Positions 15,864 through 24,449 of a stretch of 64,000 bases of DNA are shown in pieces. Made by a program: the position numbers and the translations under genes. The notes under the pieces were generated by a model. That model made no database searches. It saw only the letters and a program-made list of their open reading frames with translations, and was not told where the DNA came from. The DNA is taken from NCBI GenBank assembly GCA_023397675.1, contig JAEWTV010000128.1, forward strand, positions 76,969 through 140,968. Direction: 5' to 3'. The DNA comes from Bacillota bacterium (GTDB taxonomy: Bacteria; Bacillota; Clostridia; Acetivibrionales; JANLFN01). Positions within the stretch are counted from its first letter, which is position 1. Each line of letters starts with the position of its first letter.

Positions 15864-18353
15864 ATGGGTAAGTTTTTAGAACTTCTGGCACCAGCAGGAG
15901 ATAAGGAAGCGTTTCTTGCAGCAATTGAGAATGGTGCGGATGCAGTATATCTTGGCGGTAAAATTTTAAACGCAAGACAGTTTGCAGGCAATTTCGGCTC
16001 AGAAGAGCTGTCCGAAGCAATCAGGTATGCTCATGTAAGGGATGTGAATGTTTATCTTACAATGAATACCCTCGTATCGGATGAAGAGTTGCCGGAAGCC
16101 TTGAACTTTGCGAAAGAGGCATATCTGCTAGGAATAGATGCAGTTATTGTTCAGGATTTAGGGTTTGCCGGCTTACTCCATAAAGAACTTCCAGATTTAC
16201 ATCTTCATGCTAGTACACAGATGACGGTATATAATCTTGAAGGTGTAAGAATGCTGGAAAGCCTGGGCTTTAAGAGGGTTGTTCTAGCCAGGGAATTATC
16301 GGTGGACGAAATACGGCACATATGTAAAAGCACTGATTTGGAGGTAGAGGTCTTCATACATGGTGCTTTGTGCATAAGCTACTCTGGACAGTGCCTGATG
16401 AGCAGTATAATAGGAGGAAGGAGCGGTAACAGGGGAAAGTGTGCCCAGCCCTGCCGTCTCCCTTACTCACTTCTTAAAGACAACAAAACAATCAATCCGG
16501 TTGAAAATAGTAAAACTGAAACGGCATACCTGTTAAGCCCAAAGGATATATGTACCGTAGGGTTCATTGACAAGATAGCCCAGACAGGAGTCAAATCGCT
16601 GAAAATAGAAGGCAGGATGAAAAATCCGGAATATGTTGCTACTGTAGTTAGTACCTATCGGAAGTACTTAAATGGAGTAGATAACGGAACGAAGTTAACT
16701 GTTGATGATAATGATAAAAGGAAACTGACACAGATTTTCAATAGGGGTGGCTTTTCAAAGGGCTACTTTATAGGGAAGACCGGCAGGGACATTATGTGCT
16801 GGGAAAAGCCTAAAAACTGGGGTCTATATGCAGGCAATGTACTTTCCTACACAAAAGAAACAGGACTTTTAAAAATAAGTCTTAAGGAAAACCTTTCAAT
16901 CGGTGATGGTATTGAAATATGGAATGGGGAGAATGAAAGTCCGGGAACTGTTATAAGCTGGATGTCATCGGGAGAGAAAAGCATAAATTCAGCCCAACCC
17001 GGAACCGTTGTAACCGTAGGAAAAGTCAAAGGAAGAATATCAAAGGGTGACAAGGTATACAAAACTTCTGACAAGCTTTTGATTTCAGAAGCATTGGAGT
17101 CATTCAGAAAACCGAAAAGAAAAACAGTAATACAAGGAATTTTTGAACTTAAAGCCGATAAACCGGCAGTACTTGCTGTAATTGACAGACAGGGGAATTC
17201 AGTTCGGGTAGAGGGTTCTGCTGTTCCAGAAGCAGCTGTTAACAAACCGCTTAGCAGCCAAAGAGTTATTGAGCAGCTACAAAAGACAGGAGCTACACCC
17301 TTTGAGTTTGAAAAGATTGATGTACATTCCGACAATAACCTTACTATACCCTTGAGCGAAATAAATGATATAAGAAGAAGAGCACTTGATGAACTGGAAC
17401 TTATAAGAGGGAATAATAACCGGGAATTACCGTCTGGTTTAACTATTCCTGTATCGAGGCAAAAGCATGATTCAAATAATGTTATACAGCCCAAAATATC
17501 AGCTCTTTTTATGACTCCAAGACCTGAACTTGATTTTAATTCTGTTGAAGCTGACAGGATATACCTGCCTTTTGAGTACTATTCGGGTATGGGCTGGGAA
17601 CGCTTAAGTGAAATATGCAAAAGCAATAAAGCACAGGTTTTTCTGTGGCTTCCCTCCATTACAAGAGGTAATTATGATAATTTGATTATATCTAGGCTCA
17701 ACAAACTTGCAGAATCGGGAATTGATGGAGTAATGGTAGGAAACCCCGGAAGTATTAATTATTTTAAAGACTTTAAAAAACTTGCTATAACCGGGGATTA
17801 CTCGTTAAATGTCTTTAATAGTCTTACACTTGAAGAACTAAAATATATGGGACTTGCAGGGGCTACACTTTCATTGGAACTAACACTTGGACAGGTTAGG
17901 GCAATGACAGCACCTTTGGATTTTGAAAAGGAGATTGTTGTATACGGAAGAATTCCTTTAATGACCTCCGAGTATTGCCCAGTTGGAAGTGTTACAGGAG
18001 GCTTTACGTCAGAAACCAAGTGTAATATTCCTTGCAAATCAGGCAATTATAGGCTTAAAGACCGTAAAGGTATAGAATTCCCGGTTCTTTGTGATAACAT
18101 TGACTGCAGAAGTACTATACTAAATTCAACTTCGCTCTTTTTGGCAGATAACATTAAGAAGTCTGATTTTTCAGGTATAGATTATATAAGGCTTAACATA
18201 TTTGATGAAACTCCTGAAAGGGTTCAAAAGCTGCTAAAGCTTCACAGACAGGCCCTTGAGGATTTTCAGGCTGTAAAGGCGAATTTTGCAGATGTGGTTG
18301 AAGAAATAAGAAGCGAGGGCTTTACAAGGGGTCATTACTATAGAGGGGTTTGA
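15864..18353 (+). CDS. U32 family protein (RlhA/TrhP-like, with DUF3656-type region)
   Basis: U32 proteins were named collagenase-like peptidases, but characterised members such as RlhA and TrhP hydroxylate rRNA or tRNA. The N-terminal half has LAPAGDKEAFLAAIENGADAVYLGG and the U32 signature EVFIHGALCISYSGQCLMSS followed by GKCAQPC, the cysteines that bind an iron-sulfur cluster. A middle insert and a C-terminal second barrel with further cysteines (YCPVGS, CNIPC, CDNIDC) match the long 800-residue form. TGGAGGA (15852-15858) supports ATG 15864. The exact RNA target is not deducible; hydroxylation is an inference from the family. Confidence 0.85.
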   Translation: MGKFLELLAPAGDKEAFLAAIENGADAVYLGGKILNARQFAGNFGSEELSEAIRYAHVRDVNVYLTMNTLVSDEELPEALNFAKEAYLLGIDAVIVQDLGFAGLLHKELPDLHLHASTQMTVYNLEGVRMLESLGFKRVVLARELSVDEIRHICKSTDLEVEVFIHGALCISYSGQCLMSSIIGGRSGNRGKCAQPCRLPYSLLKDNKTINPVENSKTETAYLLSPKDICTVGFIDKIAQTGVKSLKIEGRMKNPEYVATVVSTYRKYLNGVDNGTKLTVDDNDKRKLTQIFNRGGFSKGYFIGKTGRDIMCWEKPKNWGLYAGNVLSYTKETGLLKISLKENLSIGDGIEIWNGENESPGTVISWMSSGEKSINSAQPGTVVTVGKVKGRISKGDKVYKTSDKLLISEALESFRKPKRKTVIQGIFELKADKPAVLAVIDRQGNSVRVEGSAVPEAAVNKPLSSQRVIEQLQKTGATPFEFEKIDVHSDNNLTIPLSEINDIRRRALDELELIRGNNNRELPSGLTIPVSRQKHDSNNVIQPKISALFMTPRPELDFNSVEADRIYLPFEYYSGMGWERLSEICKSNKAQVFLWLPSITRGNYDNLIISRLNKLAESGIDGVMVGNPGSINYFKDFKKLAITGDYSLNVFNSLTLEELKYMGLAGATLSLELTLGQVRAMTAPLDFEKEIVVYGRIPLMTSEYCPVGSVTGGFTSETKCNIPCKSGNYRLKDRKGIEFPVLCDNIDCRSTILNSTSLFLADNIKKSDFSGIDYIRLNIFDETPERVQKLLKLHRQALEDFQAVKANFADVVEEIRSEGFTRGHYYRGV

Positions 18354-18375
18354 GGTATTAACAGGGGGTAGAACC

Positions 18376-18852
18376 ATGAAAATCAAAGTTAAATATTTTG
18401 AAAATGCAACCAGATTGAAAAAAATTATAAAGGGCAACTGGATCGATGTATATGCAAACAAGGATGTTTTTGTAAGGGTGGGAGAAAGTGCTATGATTCC
18501 GCTCGGATTTGCTATGGAACTTCCGCAGGGATGGGAAGCACACCTGGCTCCAAGGAGCTCAACCTTCAAAACCTGGGGGATTATTCAGACAAATTCAGTA
18601 GGTGTAGTTGACGATACGTATATTGGGGACAATGACCAATGGCATATGCCGGTATATTGCCTCAAGGGTAAACATACTGAAAACTCTCTGGTAGCCATGG
18701 AAGGAATACAGCCTGAAGGCACATGGGTTAAAAAAGGGGATAAGATAGGTCAGTTCAGAATAATGGAAGTTATGCCTGAAATTGAGTTCGAGGAAGTAGA
18801 TTCATTAGGAAATGCAGAACGAGGCGGTTTTGGTTCCACCGGAACGAAATAA
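18376..18852 (+). CDS. dut: dUTP diphosphatase (trimeric dUTPase)
   Basis: dUTPase hydrolyses dUTP to dUMP and pyrophosphate, keeping uracil out of DNA. The trimeric-family motifs are visible in order: APRSSTFKTWGII (motif 2), GVVDDTYIGDND (motif 3), KKGDKIGQFRI (motif 4) and RGGFGSTGTK (motif 5, the flexible C-terminal arm). Length 158 is normal. GGGGG precedes ATG 18376. It follows the U32 gene by 22 bases, in the same operon. Confidence 0.93.
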   Translation: MKIKVKYFENATRLKKIIKGNWIDVYANKDVFVRVGESAMIPLGFAMELPQGWEAHLAPRSSTFKTWGIIQTNSVGVVDDTYIGDNDQWHMPVYCLKGKHTENSLVAMEGIQPEGTWVKKGDKIGQFRIMEVMPEIEFEEVDSLGNAERGGFGSTGTK

Positions 18853-18978
18853 AAGATGTCACAAATATAGCAAATGTTAGTTTCAAAATGTGATGAACAA
18901 CGGTTATTATTCAACTCCAGTCCGAATATTAATTTATTAAATGGATTAACAAATCCGATTAAACTGGGGGGTGTAACC

Positions 18979-19449
18979 GTGTCTTTATATTCACTTTTGG
19001 GTTTCCTGAGTGCTTTTTTGGTATTCTTTTTTATCATTGTATTGGTTTTGTATGTACTGCTTTCCTATGGCCTTTATAAGCTGGCATTGGGCAGGAAAAT
19101 GCAAAATGAGTGGCTTGCTTTTGTGCCTATAGCTCAATTATATTTATTGGGTAAGCTTATAAAAAAGGTAACAATCTTCAACAATGATATTCCCTGTATC
19201 GAAGTGGTATTACCTGTTTCAGCAGTAGTAACAGGAGTGCTTGCAGGTATTCCAGTGCTTGGCCTGCTTCTTTCACTTGCCTTTGCGGTACTTGTATATG
19301 TAAGCTTTTACAGGCTTTTCAGAATGTATAAATCAAAAGAGGAAGCGGATGTTATGATTATTGTAAGCATTGTGAGTATAGTTCTTTTTGGATTCATGCT
19401 TCCGGTTTATGTATTCCTCATGAAGGACTCAAAACCAAGAGAGGCCTGA
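18979..19449 (+). CDS. Small multi-pass membrane protein, unknown function
   Basis: The 156-residue product has four or five hydrophobic segments, with a short cytoplasmic motif between the first and second (YGLYKLALGRKMQNEWLAFVPIAQLYLLG) that is common to a family of small uncharacterised membrane proteins in Firmicutes. GTG 18979 is chosen because GGGGGGTG (18966-18972) precedes it; an upstream ATG at 18874 would add 35 residues without a membrane character or ribosome binding site. It ends at a strong terminator and may be co-transcribed with dut. Confidence 0.7.
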   Translation: MSLYSLLGFLSAFLVFFFIIVLVLYVLLSYGLYKLALGRKMQNEWLAFVPIAQLYLLGKLIKKVTIFNNDIPCIEVVLPVSAVVTGVLAGIPVLGLLLSLAFAVLVYVSFYRLFRMYKSKEEADVMIIVSIVSIVLFGFMLPVYVFLMKDSKPREA

Positions 19450-19460
19450 GCATAGTCATA

Positions 19461-19490
19461 AAAAAGAAAGGGCGAAGGCCCTTTCTTTAG
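19461..19490. terminator. Bidirectional terminator between convergent genes
   Basis: AAAGAAAGGGC (19463-19473) pairs with GCCCTTTCTTT (19478-19488) around a GAAG loop. It overlaps the stop of the minus-strand ABC permease gene. Confidence 0.85.
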
Positions 19491-20350
19491 CTTATATCTC
19501 GTTTTCTAAATTTCCTAATTGAAAGAAGAATAAGTCCGGATATATATATAAATACATACAACAGCATCCATGAACTTGGTGTTGCTCCTGATGATATATT
19601 TCCGCTTGAAAATAAGTTTATGAATGGGTTTGTAAATCCTGTTCCTGAGAAAAAATTACCGATAAGCTCACGGTATATAACATCAAATGGAGAAATCAGG
19701 CTTGATAATATTCCAAGCGAGTTTATTACATCATTGCTTATTAATACGCCTACCTGCTCGAAAATACTACCCAAAAGTCCTAAAATGTAAATTGCAATTA
19801 CAAATATTCCGCTTCCAAGAGTTTTAAAGGAAGTGCTGCTGAAAACAGAAAGAGAAAGTATTGCCAGGGGTTCAAGGATGAAAAAGAATAATCCTTTTAA
19901 TATCATGCCGGTGCTAAACGTACCTATAAAGTTTGGTGTAATTACCCAATAGATTAGAATCAGAGCAAGATACAGCAGGATAGAATACGAAACTATTAAA
20001 ATAGCTATTCCAAGATATTTGCCCAATATATAACTACTTCTTTTTAAAGGTCTTGTAATTATTGAGTGGAGCACACCACTTTCAATTTCTGATGATACCG
20101 AGCCAACTGAAACCATTATGGTAAGAAAAGCAACAAGCATGCTTGAGAAATAGAATCCCAGAATTGATATAAAAGTTGATGCAACAATATACAAGTTTAC
20201 AGTGGATTTCCCAAAGGAGACTTGGTTTTTGCATACATAATAAGTAATGAGAGTTAATATTACAAGGTATATTACTGTAAGAATTGCTATCAGGAGAATA
20301 ACCTTTTTCCTTAATGCTTCCTTTAGTGAAGCCATGACTATTGGAATCAT
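19487..20350 (-). CDS. ABC-2 type transporter permease
   Basis: This 287-residue membrane protein has about six transmembrane segments and the long extracytoplasmic or re-entrant loops of ABC-2 permeases, ending with a basic tail. The ATG overlaps the stop of the ATPase gene by four bases (ATGA), so the two are translationally coupled and form one exporter. Together with the sigma and anti-sigma genes upstream it forms a four-gene operon. Substrate unknown; comparable ECF-linked exporters deal with antimicrobial peptides or envelope components. Confidence 0.85.
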   Translation of the reverse strand: MIPIVMASLKEALRKKVILLIAILTVIYLVILTLITYYVCKNQVSFGKSTVNLYIVASTFISILGFYFSSMLVAFLTIMVSVGSVSSEIESGVLHSIITRPLKRSSYILGKYLGIAILIVSYSILLYLALILIYWVITPNFIGTFSTGMILKGLFFFILEPLAILSLSVFSSTSFKTLGSGIFVIAIYILGLLGSIFEQVGVLISNDVINSLGILSSLISPFDVIYRELIGNFFSGTGFTNPFINLFSSGNISSGATPSSWMLLYVFIYISGLILLSIRKFRKRDIS

Positions 20351-21264
20351 GTTTCCTCACCGCCTTCAATAAGACTTATGAACAAGCTTTCAAGGCTTTC
20401 CCGTTTTGGATGAAGCTCATAAAGGCTTCCTCCGTTTTCGATTATAATATGTGCGATGTCATTAATATCATTTCGGTCTTCAATTGACATTTCCAACCTG
20501 TTTCCTGTAACCGAAATATTATCTGAATATTGTTTTAAATGGCTTAATAAAGCTTGAGTCAAGCCATCTGCACAAATTTCCAGAATAAGCTTTCCTTCAA
20601 GTATCTCATTTGTTTTTCCCTGCTTTATTATTGAACCACGTTTAATTATTGCAATGCTGTCACAAATCATTTCAACCTCACTTAAGAGGTGGCTGTTAAG
20701 TAATACAGATTTGCCGCGTTTTTTAAGCCCAAGCATGATATTACGTACTTCTTTCCTGCCGATAGGATCAAGTGCTGATGTAGGTTCATCAAGAAACAGA
20801 ATATCTGGATCCGCAATAAGTGCACACGCAATACCTATACGTTGCTGCATACCTTTGCTGTAGGTCGATATCTTGTAATTTTCGCTTCCTTTAAGCTTTA
20901 CTTCATTAAGAACATCATCAATTCTTGTGTCTGTCAGTTTCCTGTCAAGCTTGCATAAAGCAGCATGAAATGACAGGAGGTCAACCCCTGTCATCCATTC
21001 CTGGTACTTAAAATTTTCCGGAAGATATCCTATTTTTTTTCGTACATCTTCATTGCCAATCGGTTTTCCTAATAGATAAGCTTCTCCGGAGGTTTTATGA
21101 ATGAGACCTACAATTGTTTTGATAAATGTACTTTTACCTGCACCGTTAGGTCCCAGGAGCCCGAATATCTCACCCTTTTTAACCGATATGTTTATATTGC
21201 GGCAGCCAATTTTATTACCATAGTATTTAGTTAAATTACTTGTCTCGAGAACCGTTTCAAGCAT
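20347..21264 (-). CDS. ABC transporter ATP-binding protein
   Basis: The 305-residue ATPase shows Walker A (GPNGAGKST), the signature region SKGMQQRIGIA, Walker B (ILFLDEP) and the switch histidine (LNSHLLSEVEMICD). The last 80 residues form the extra domain seen in ABC exporters of the CcmA/BcrA type. GAGGTGACAG precedes the ATG at 21264. The gene starts four bases after the anti-sigma stop, so it is in the same operon. Confidence 0.92.
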   Translation of the reverse strand: MLETVLETSNLTKYYGNKIGCRNINISVKKGEIFGLLGPNGAGKSTFIKTIVGLIHKTSGEAYLLGKPIGNEDVRKKIGYLPENFKYQEWMTGVDLLSFHAALCKLDRKLTDTRIDDVLNEVKLKGSENYKISTYSKGMQQRIGIACALIADPDILFLDEPTSALDPIGRKEVRNIMLGLKKRGKSVLLNSHLLSEVEMICDSIAIIKRGSIIKQGKTNEILEGKLILEICADGLTQALLSHLKQYSDNISVTGNRLEMSIEDRNDINDIAHIIIENGGSLYELHPKRESLESLFISLIEGGEET

Positions 21265-21268
21265 TCTG

Positions 21269-22390
21269 TCACCTCATGGATTTTGCAAGATTAAGAAGTT
21301 CATCCCTGCTCAGATCACCTGTTATCCCTCTTATAATCCCGCCATCTGACCATATGATTGCAGCTTGGGAGGAATCGTTATTATTGTCTAACCGCGGGTA
21401 TAAATAACCTTTAACTCCGTTTAAATCAACTTCTTCTGTCTTGTTTTCAACAACCGGAATAAAAAGAGTATTCCTCCAATCCTTTACGGCTTTAAACTGT
21501 TTTTGAATACTGTCGGGCAGTATAGGGAGTCCAACCATAGCTTCATATATTTCATCGGCATTAACACCGTCAGGAATTATAATTTGAGGTGCCCTTGTCT
21601 GTATAATGTTAAATATCTTACCGTTAATATGGTACGATGTATTTACAACAAGAGGTGTTTTTAGTTCGAAGGCTTTTCCTGTAATGTTTTCCGGAAGCAG
21701 TTTAGTTGCTCCAAAACTCTTCATAATTGTGTTTACCTTACTGGCACTCATATTAAAAGCTACCGACATGGGGTCTGTTATGGATATCTCAGGGGTTGAA
21801 TCCTTAAGAATGCCGGGGAACTGTATTTTAAAGTCTTGTAAAGCTGTTGCTTCTGATAGGGAAGCCCGCTTCTGTTCTCCACCCTTAACGCTGATTTTAC
21901 CCATGCTCTTAAGATCTATTTCAGGTGCTTTGCTTTGAAGCTGTTTTTGTATACTATCAATATCATTAATAGTGAAGTTTATTCCCGTTAGGCTTTCAGC
22001 CCTGAATATTGAAAGCATATCCGAAACGGCAGCTCTGACTGGTTGTATTGTGGTATATGAGGTAACAAATGCGACTGCTGCAGCTATTGCTGCAATCTTT
22101 TTGTACTTAACAGTAAATGCTGTAATGCGGCCCGGTTTTTTTGAATCTTCCTTTTTCATAGCTGCTTTTGCTGGATTAAAAGGTTTTATCTGGGGAACGA
22201 TGTTTTCTTCCATATAATTTTTATATTCTCCTATTACATCAGACATAAAATCATTACCGTTTTTTAACTCCTTATATTGAAGGCTACATTTATCACACTT
22301 CAAAAGGTGGTTTTCAAACTCATTTTTCTGGGCGTTTCCAAGTTCACCATCTATATATGTTTGTATAATATCTATCGAAGGACATTTCAT
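21269..22390 (-). CDS. Anti-sigma factor with zinc finger and DUF4367-like domain
   Basis: The N-terminal 45 residues form a putative zinc-finger anti-sigma domain (HLLKCDKC in the second helix). One membrane segment follows (about 100-120), and the C-terminal 250 residues lie outside; the last 60 (SQAAIIWSDGGIIRGITGDLSRDELLNLAKSM) resemble DUF4367 sensor domains. Such proteins hold their ECF sigma factor at the membrane until a wall or peptide signal arrives. ATG 22390 is chosen because AGGAGG precedes it; 373 residues result. It lies immediately after the sigma gene. Confidence 0.85.
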   Translation of the reverse strand: MKCPSIDIIQTYIDGELGNAQKNEFENHLLKCDKCSLQYKELKNGNDFMSDVIGEYKNYMEENIVPQIKPFNPAKAAMKKEDSKKPGRITAFTVKYKKIAAIAAAVAFVTSYTTIQPVRAAVSDMLSIFRAESLTGINFTINDIDSIQKQLQSKAPEIDLKSMGKISVKGGEQKRASLSEATALQDFKIQFPGILKDSTPEISITDPMSVAFNMSASKVNTIMKSFGATKLLPENITGKAFELKTPLVVNTSYHINGKIFNIIQTRAPQIIIPDGVNADEIYEAMVGLPILPDSIQKQFKAVKDWRNTLFIPVVENKTEEVDLNGVKGYLYPRLDNNNDSSQAAIIWSDGGIIRGITGDLSRDELLNLAKSMR

Positions 22391-22391
22391 A

Positions 22392-22922
22392 CTATTCGAC
22401 CTCCTTTGAATACTTCTCTTTAAACTTTGCCTGTGCCCGTGTAAGGGTCTTGCCGACTGAGTTTTTTTCAATACCCGTCATTTCAGCTATTTCATCATAC
22501 TTGTAGCCTGAAGATTTAAGCAGGATACAAAGCCTGTCTCTGGGATCCATGCTGTCCAGAACCTTTTTTATGGAACGTATCTCCAGATTCTTTATTGCAG
22601 CATCCTCAATTGAAATTACATTGGAAGCTTCAATCTCTTCGGCGGCAGGCTCTTTACTCTGCCTCGTCTTAAGACTCCTCAGGTAGTTATAGGTAAGGTT
22701 TGTAGAAACCTTGGTGAGCCAGGCCACTATGTTTGTGTGCGACGGCGGTATGTTATAAAGCTTTATAAAGGTTTCTTGCGTAATATCTTCAGCCGCTTGC
22801 GCATTACCTGTAAGATAAGCCACATGCTTGTATATTGTTTTATAATGGGTTTGGTAGCAGCTTTCGAAATCCGGCTGTGAAGCCGGTTCTTCAGCTTTTT
22901 TAAATATATTCAGCTGTAAAAT
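22392..22922 (-). CDS. ECF RNA polymerase sigma factor, probable ATT start
   Basis: Region 2 (TGNAQAAEDITQETFIKLY) and region 4 (YKYDEIAEMTGIEKNSVGKTLTRAQAKFK) mark a sigma-70 ECF factor. The conserved start of region 2 (FESCYQTHYKTIYKHVAYL) lies upstream of the first canonical start codon, GTG at 22823, which would cut the domain. Between the upstream in-frame stop (TGA ending at 22965) and that GTG there is no ATG, GTG or TTG. An ideal GGAGGG (22934-22929) is followed, six bases later, by ATT at 22922-22920, which I use as start; this gives 176 residues, normal for the family. A sequence error or CTG start further in are alternatives. The operon continues with its anti-sigma factor and an ABC exporter. 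Confidence 0.82.
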   Translation of the reverse strand: MLQLNIFKKAEEPASQPDFESCYQTHYKTIYKHVAYLTGNAQAAEDITQETFIKLYNIPPSHTNIVAWLTKVSTNLTYNYLRSLKTRQSKEPAAEEIEASNVISIEDAAIKNLEIRSIKKVLDSMDPRDRLCILLKSSGYKYDEIAEMTGIEKNSVGKTLTRAQAKFKEKYSKEVE

Positions 22923-23061
22923 GTATATCCCTCCCTGCTCAAAGACTTCCAGAAGTTTTGGTTTTCAAATATATAACACATATTGCAGCTGTTTTGTGAC
23001 ATCAAAATTATATTATCACAAATAATCTTTCTCTTGGATTGTTATTTTTAGTAGCGACTTG

Positions 23062-23087
23062 TGAAACAATGGTAAAACTTTTTCGTC
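23062..23087 (+). promoter_or_regulatory. ECF-type promoter before the GH18 gene
   Basis: TGAAAC (23062-23067), a 16-base spacer and CGTC (23084-23087) match the pattern of Bacillus ECF promoters (TGAAAC-N16/17-CGTA or CGTC). It points away from the divergent ECF sigma operon, so this gene may be a target of that sigma factor. Confidence 0.6.
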
Positions 23088-23099
23088 TACTAGAAAAAG

Positions 23100-23122
23100 A
23101 TGTTATAATTAATTTATAACAT
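23100..23122. promoter_or_regulatory. 23-bp dyad downstream of the ECF promoter
   Basis: ATGTTATAA (23100-23108) and TTATAACAT (23114-23122) are perfect complements with a five-base centre. It sits between the ECF promoter and the ribosome binding site, overlaps a TATAAT, and could be an operator or an mRNA hairpin. Confidence 0.5.
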
Positions 23123-23147
23123 ACAAATATACATAGGAGATGTTTTA

Positions 23148-24422
23148 ATGAAAAAGTTTATAACTTACATACTAACAGCAGCGTTAACGGCTGTTTTATT
23201 TGTTTCGCCTGCTGCAGCTACTCAGACCAGCAAGGTGTACATAGACAACGTTCAGCTTTCAACCGCACAGCCTGAATTTAAGAACGGCAGCATGGCCCTA
23301 CCTTTCAGAGCAGCAGCGGAGGCCATAGGTGTAAAAGTTGACTGGGAAGCTTCCCAAAAGAAAATTACCGCTACCAACGGAAACAAGGTAGTCGTACTTC
23401 AAATAGGTAAAATCAATGCAACTGTAGACGGCACTACTGTGAAGCTCCCTTTTGCTCCATATCTGGCGCAGCAGGGCACAATGATACCTGCAAGATTTTT
23501 TGCAAGCACTTTCGGATGCCAGGTTAATTGGAACCAGGCTGAAGCTTCTGCATACATAGTTACACCTGTTAAAAAGATGACTGTTGTGGGTTATTATGGA
23601 CTTGGTTCGGGTGCTACAAGCAGTTGGGAAGATCTTTTTACTACCAAATACCCTGAAACTGCTGTTGGAAATACCGGGCTTATAAGTGATCTTGCACTTG
23701 CATGGTATACTCTTGACAGCCAATACAATCTTGTTTCAAATGATACTGTTTCGGGGTGGAAAAAACCTGAGGGCAGCAGTTGGACTTATGTTATTGACGC
23801 TGCAAGTAAATACAATATGAGTACCGAGATGACAATATTGTCTACAGATGATACCAACCAATCGCTATATAGTCTTCTAAAAGACTCTGCTACAGTTGAA
23901 AAGGTGACTGACAGCATAGTAAATGAGGCGTCAGCCTATAAAGGGGTGAACCTTGATTTTGAGGGACTGGGGCTCAATGAATCTAGTTCTGAGCTTCAGG
24001 CTGTAAAGGATTCATATACAGCTTTTGTAAAGAAGCTTTCGGATAAGCTCAAAGCAAAAGGCTTAAACTTAACACTGACACTTCCTGCAATAAACAGCTG
24101 GTATAAAGGCTATGACTATGCAGCTCTAGGTAAAATTGCAGACAGAATAATAATCATGGCATATGATTATAATGACTCTGCTAACAGAACATCTCCTGAG
24201 CCTGTAAACAAGGTGATGGAAGCTGTTGAGAAGGCAAAGGCATTGGTGTCTGCTGACAAGCTGGTTCTTGGAATAAATGCGGATCATGAAACAGAAAATA
24301 CTATAAATGACAAGGTCGGGATAGCCAAAAGGTATGGATTAAAAGGAATAGCTATATGGAGACTGGGGCTTGTTACAAATGAAATGTGGTCTAAACTTGG
24401 GGAAACTGTAACTGCAAAATAA
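23148..24422 (+). CDS. Secreted copper-amine-oxidase-N domain + GH18 protein
   Basis: A signal peptide (1-24) is followed by a copper amine oxidase N-terminal-like domain (about 27-140; the common clostridial wall-associated module, with LPFRAAAEAIG and MIPARFFASTFG) and a glycoside hydrolase 18 barrel (about 145-424). The GH18 catalytic block appears as VNLDFEG with acid Glu272, like spore-cortex lytic enzymes YaaH/SleL rather than classic chitinases with DGxDxDxE. The late block IAIWRLGL is also typical. It probably cuts wall glycans. The AGGAGA before ATG 23148 fits. It is divergent from the ECF operon and has an ECF-like promoter. Confidence 0.88.
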   Translation: MKKFITYILTAALTAVLFVSPAAATQTSKVYIDNVQLSTAQPEFKNGSMALPFRAAAEAIGVKVDWEASQKKITATNGNKVVVLQIGKINATVDGTTVKLPFAPYLAQQGTMIPARFFASTFGCQVNWNQAEASAYIVTPVKKMTVVGYYGLGSGATSSWEDLFTTKYPETAVGNTGLISDLALAWYTLDSQYNLVSNDTVSGWKKPEGSSWTYVIDAASKYNMSTEMTILSTDDTNQSLYSLLKDSATVEKVTDSIVNEASAYKGVNLDFEGLGLNESSSELQAVKDSYTAFVKKLSDKLKAKGLNLTLTLPAINSWYKGYDYAALGKIADRIIIMAYDYNDSANRTSPEPVNKVMEAVEKAKALVSADKLVLGINADHETENTINDKVGIAKRYGLKGIAIWRLGLVTNEMWSKLGETVTAK

Positions 24423-24449
24423 TTTTAATAATATTACTTACTTGAGGTG

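Noticed and set aside
16847..17494. 215-codon antisense open frame inside the U32 gene
   Set aside because: The plus-strand frame is a full-length family member; the antisense frame has no recognisable protein or ribosome binding site.
22993..23022. Crp/Fnr-like site TTTGTGA...TCACAAA before the sigma gene
   Set aside because: The half-sites are 16 bases apart, not the six of Crp/Fnr sites, so the match is probably chance.
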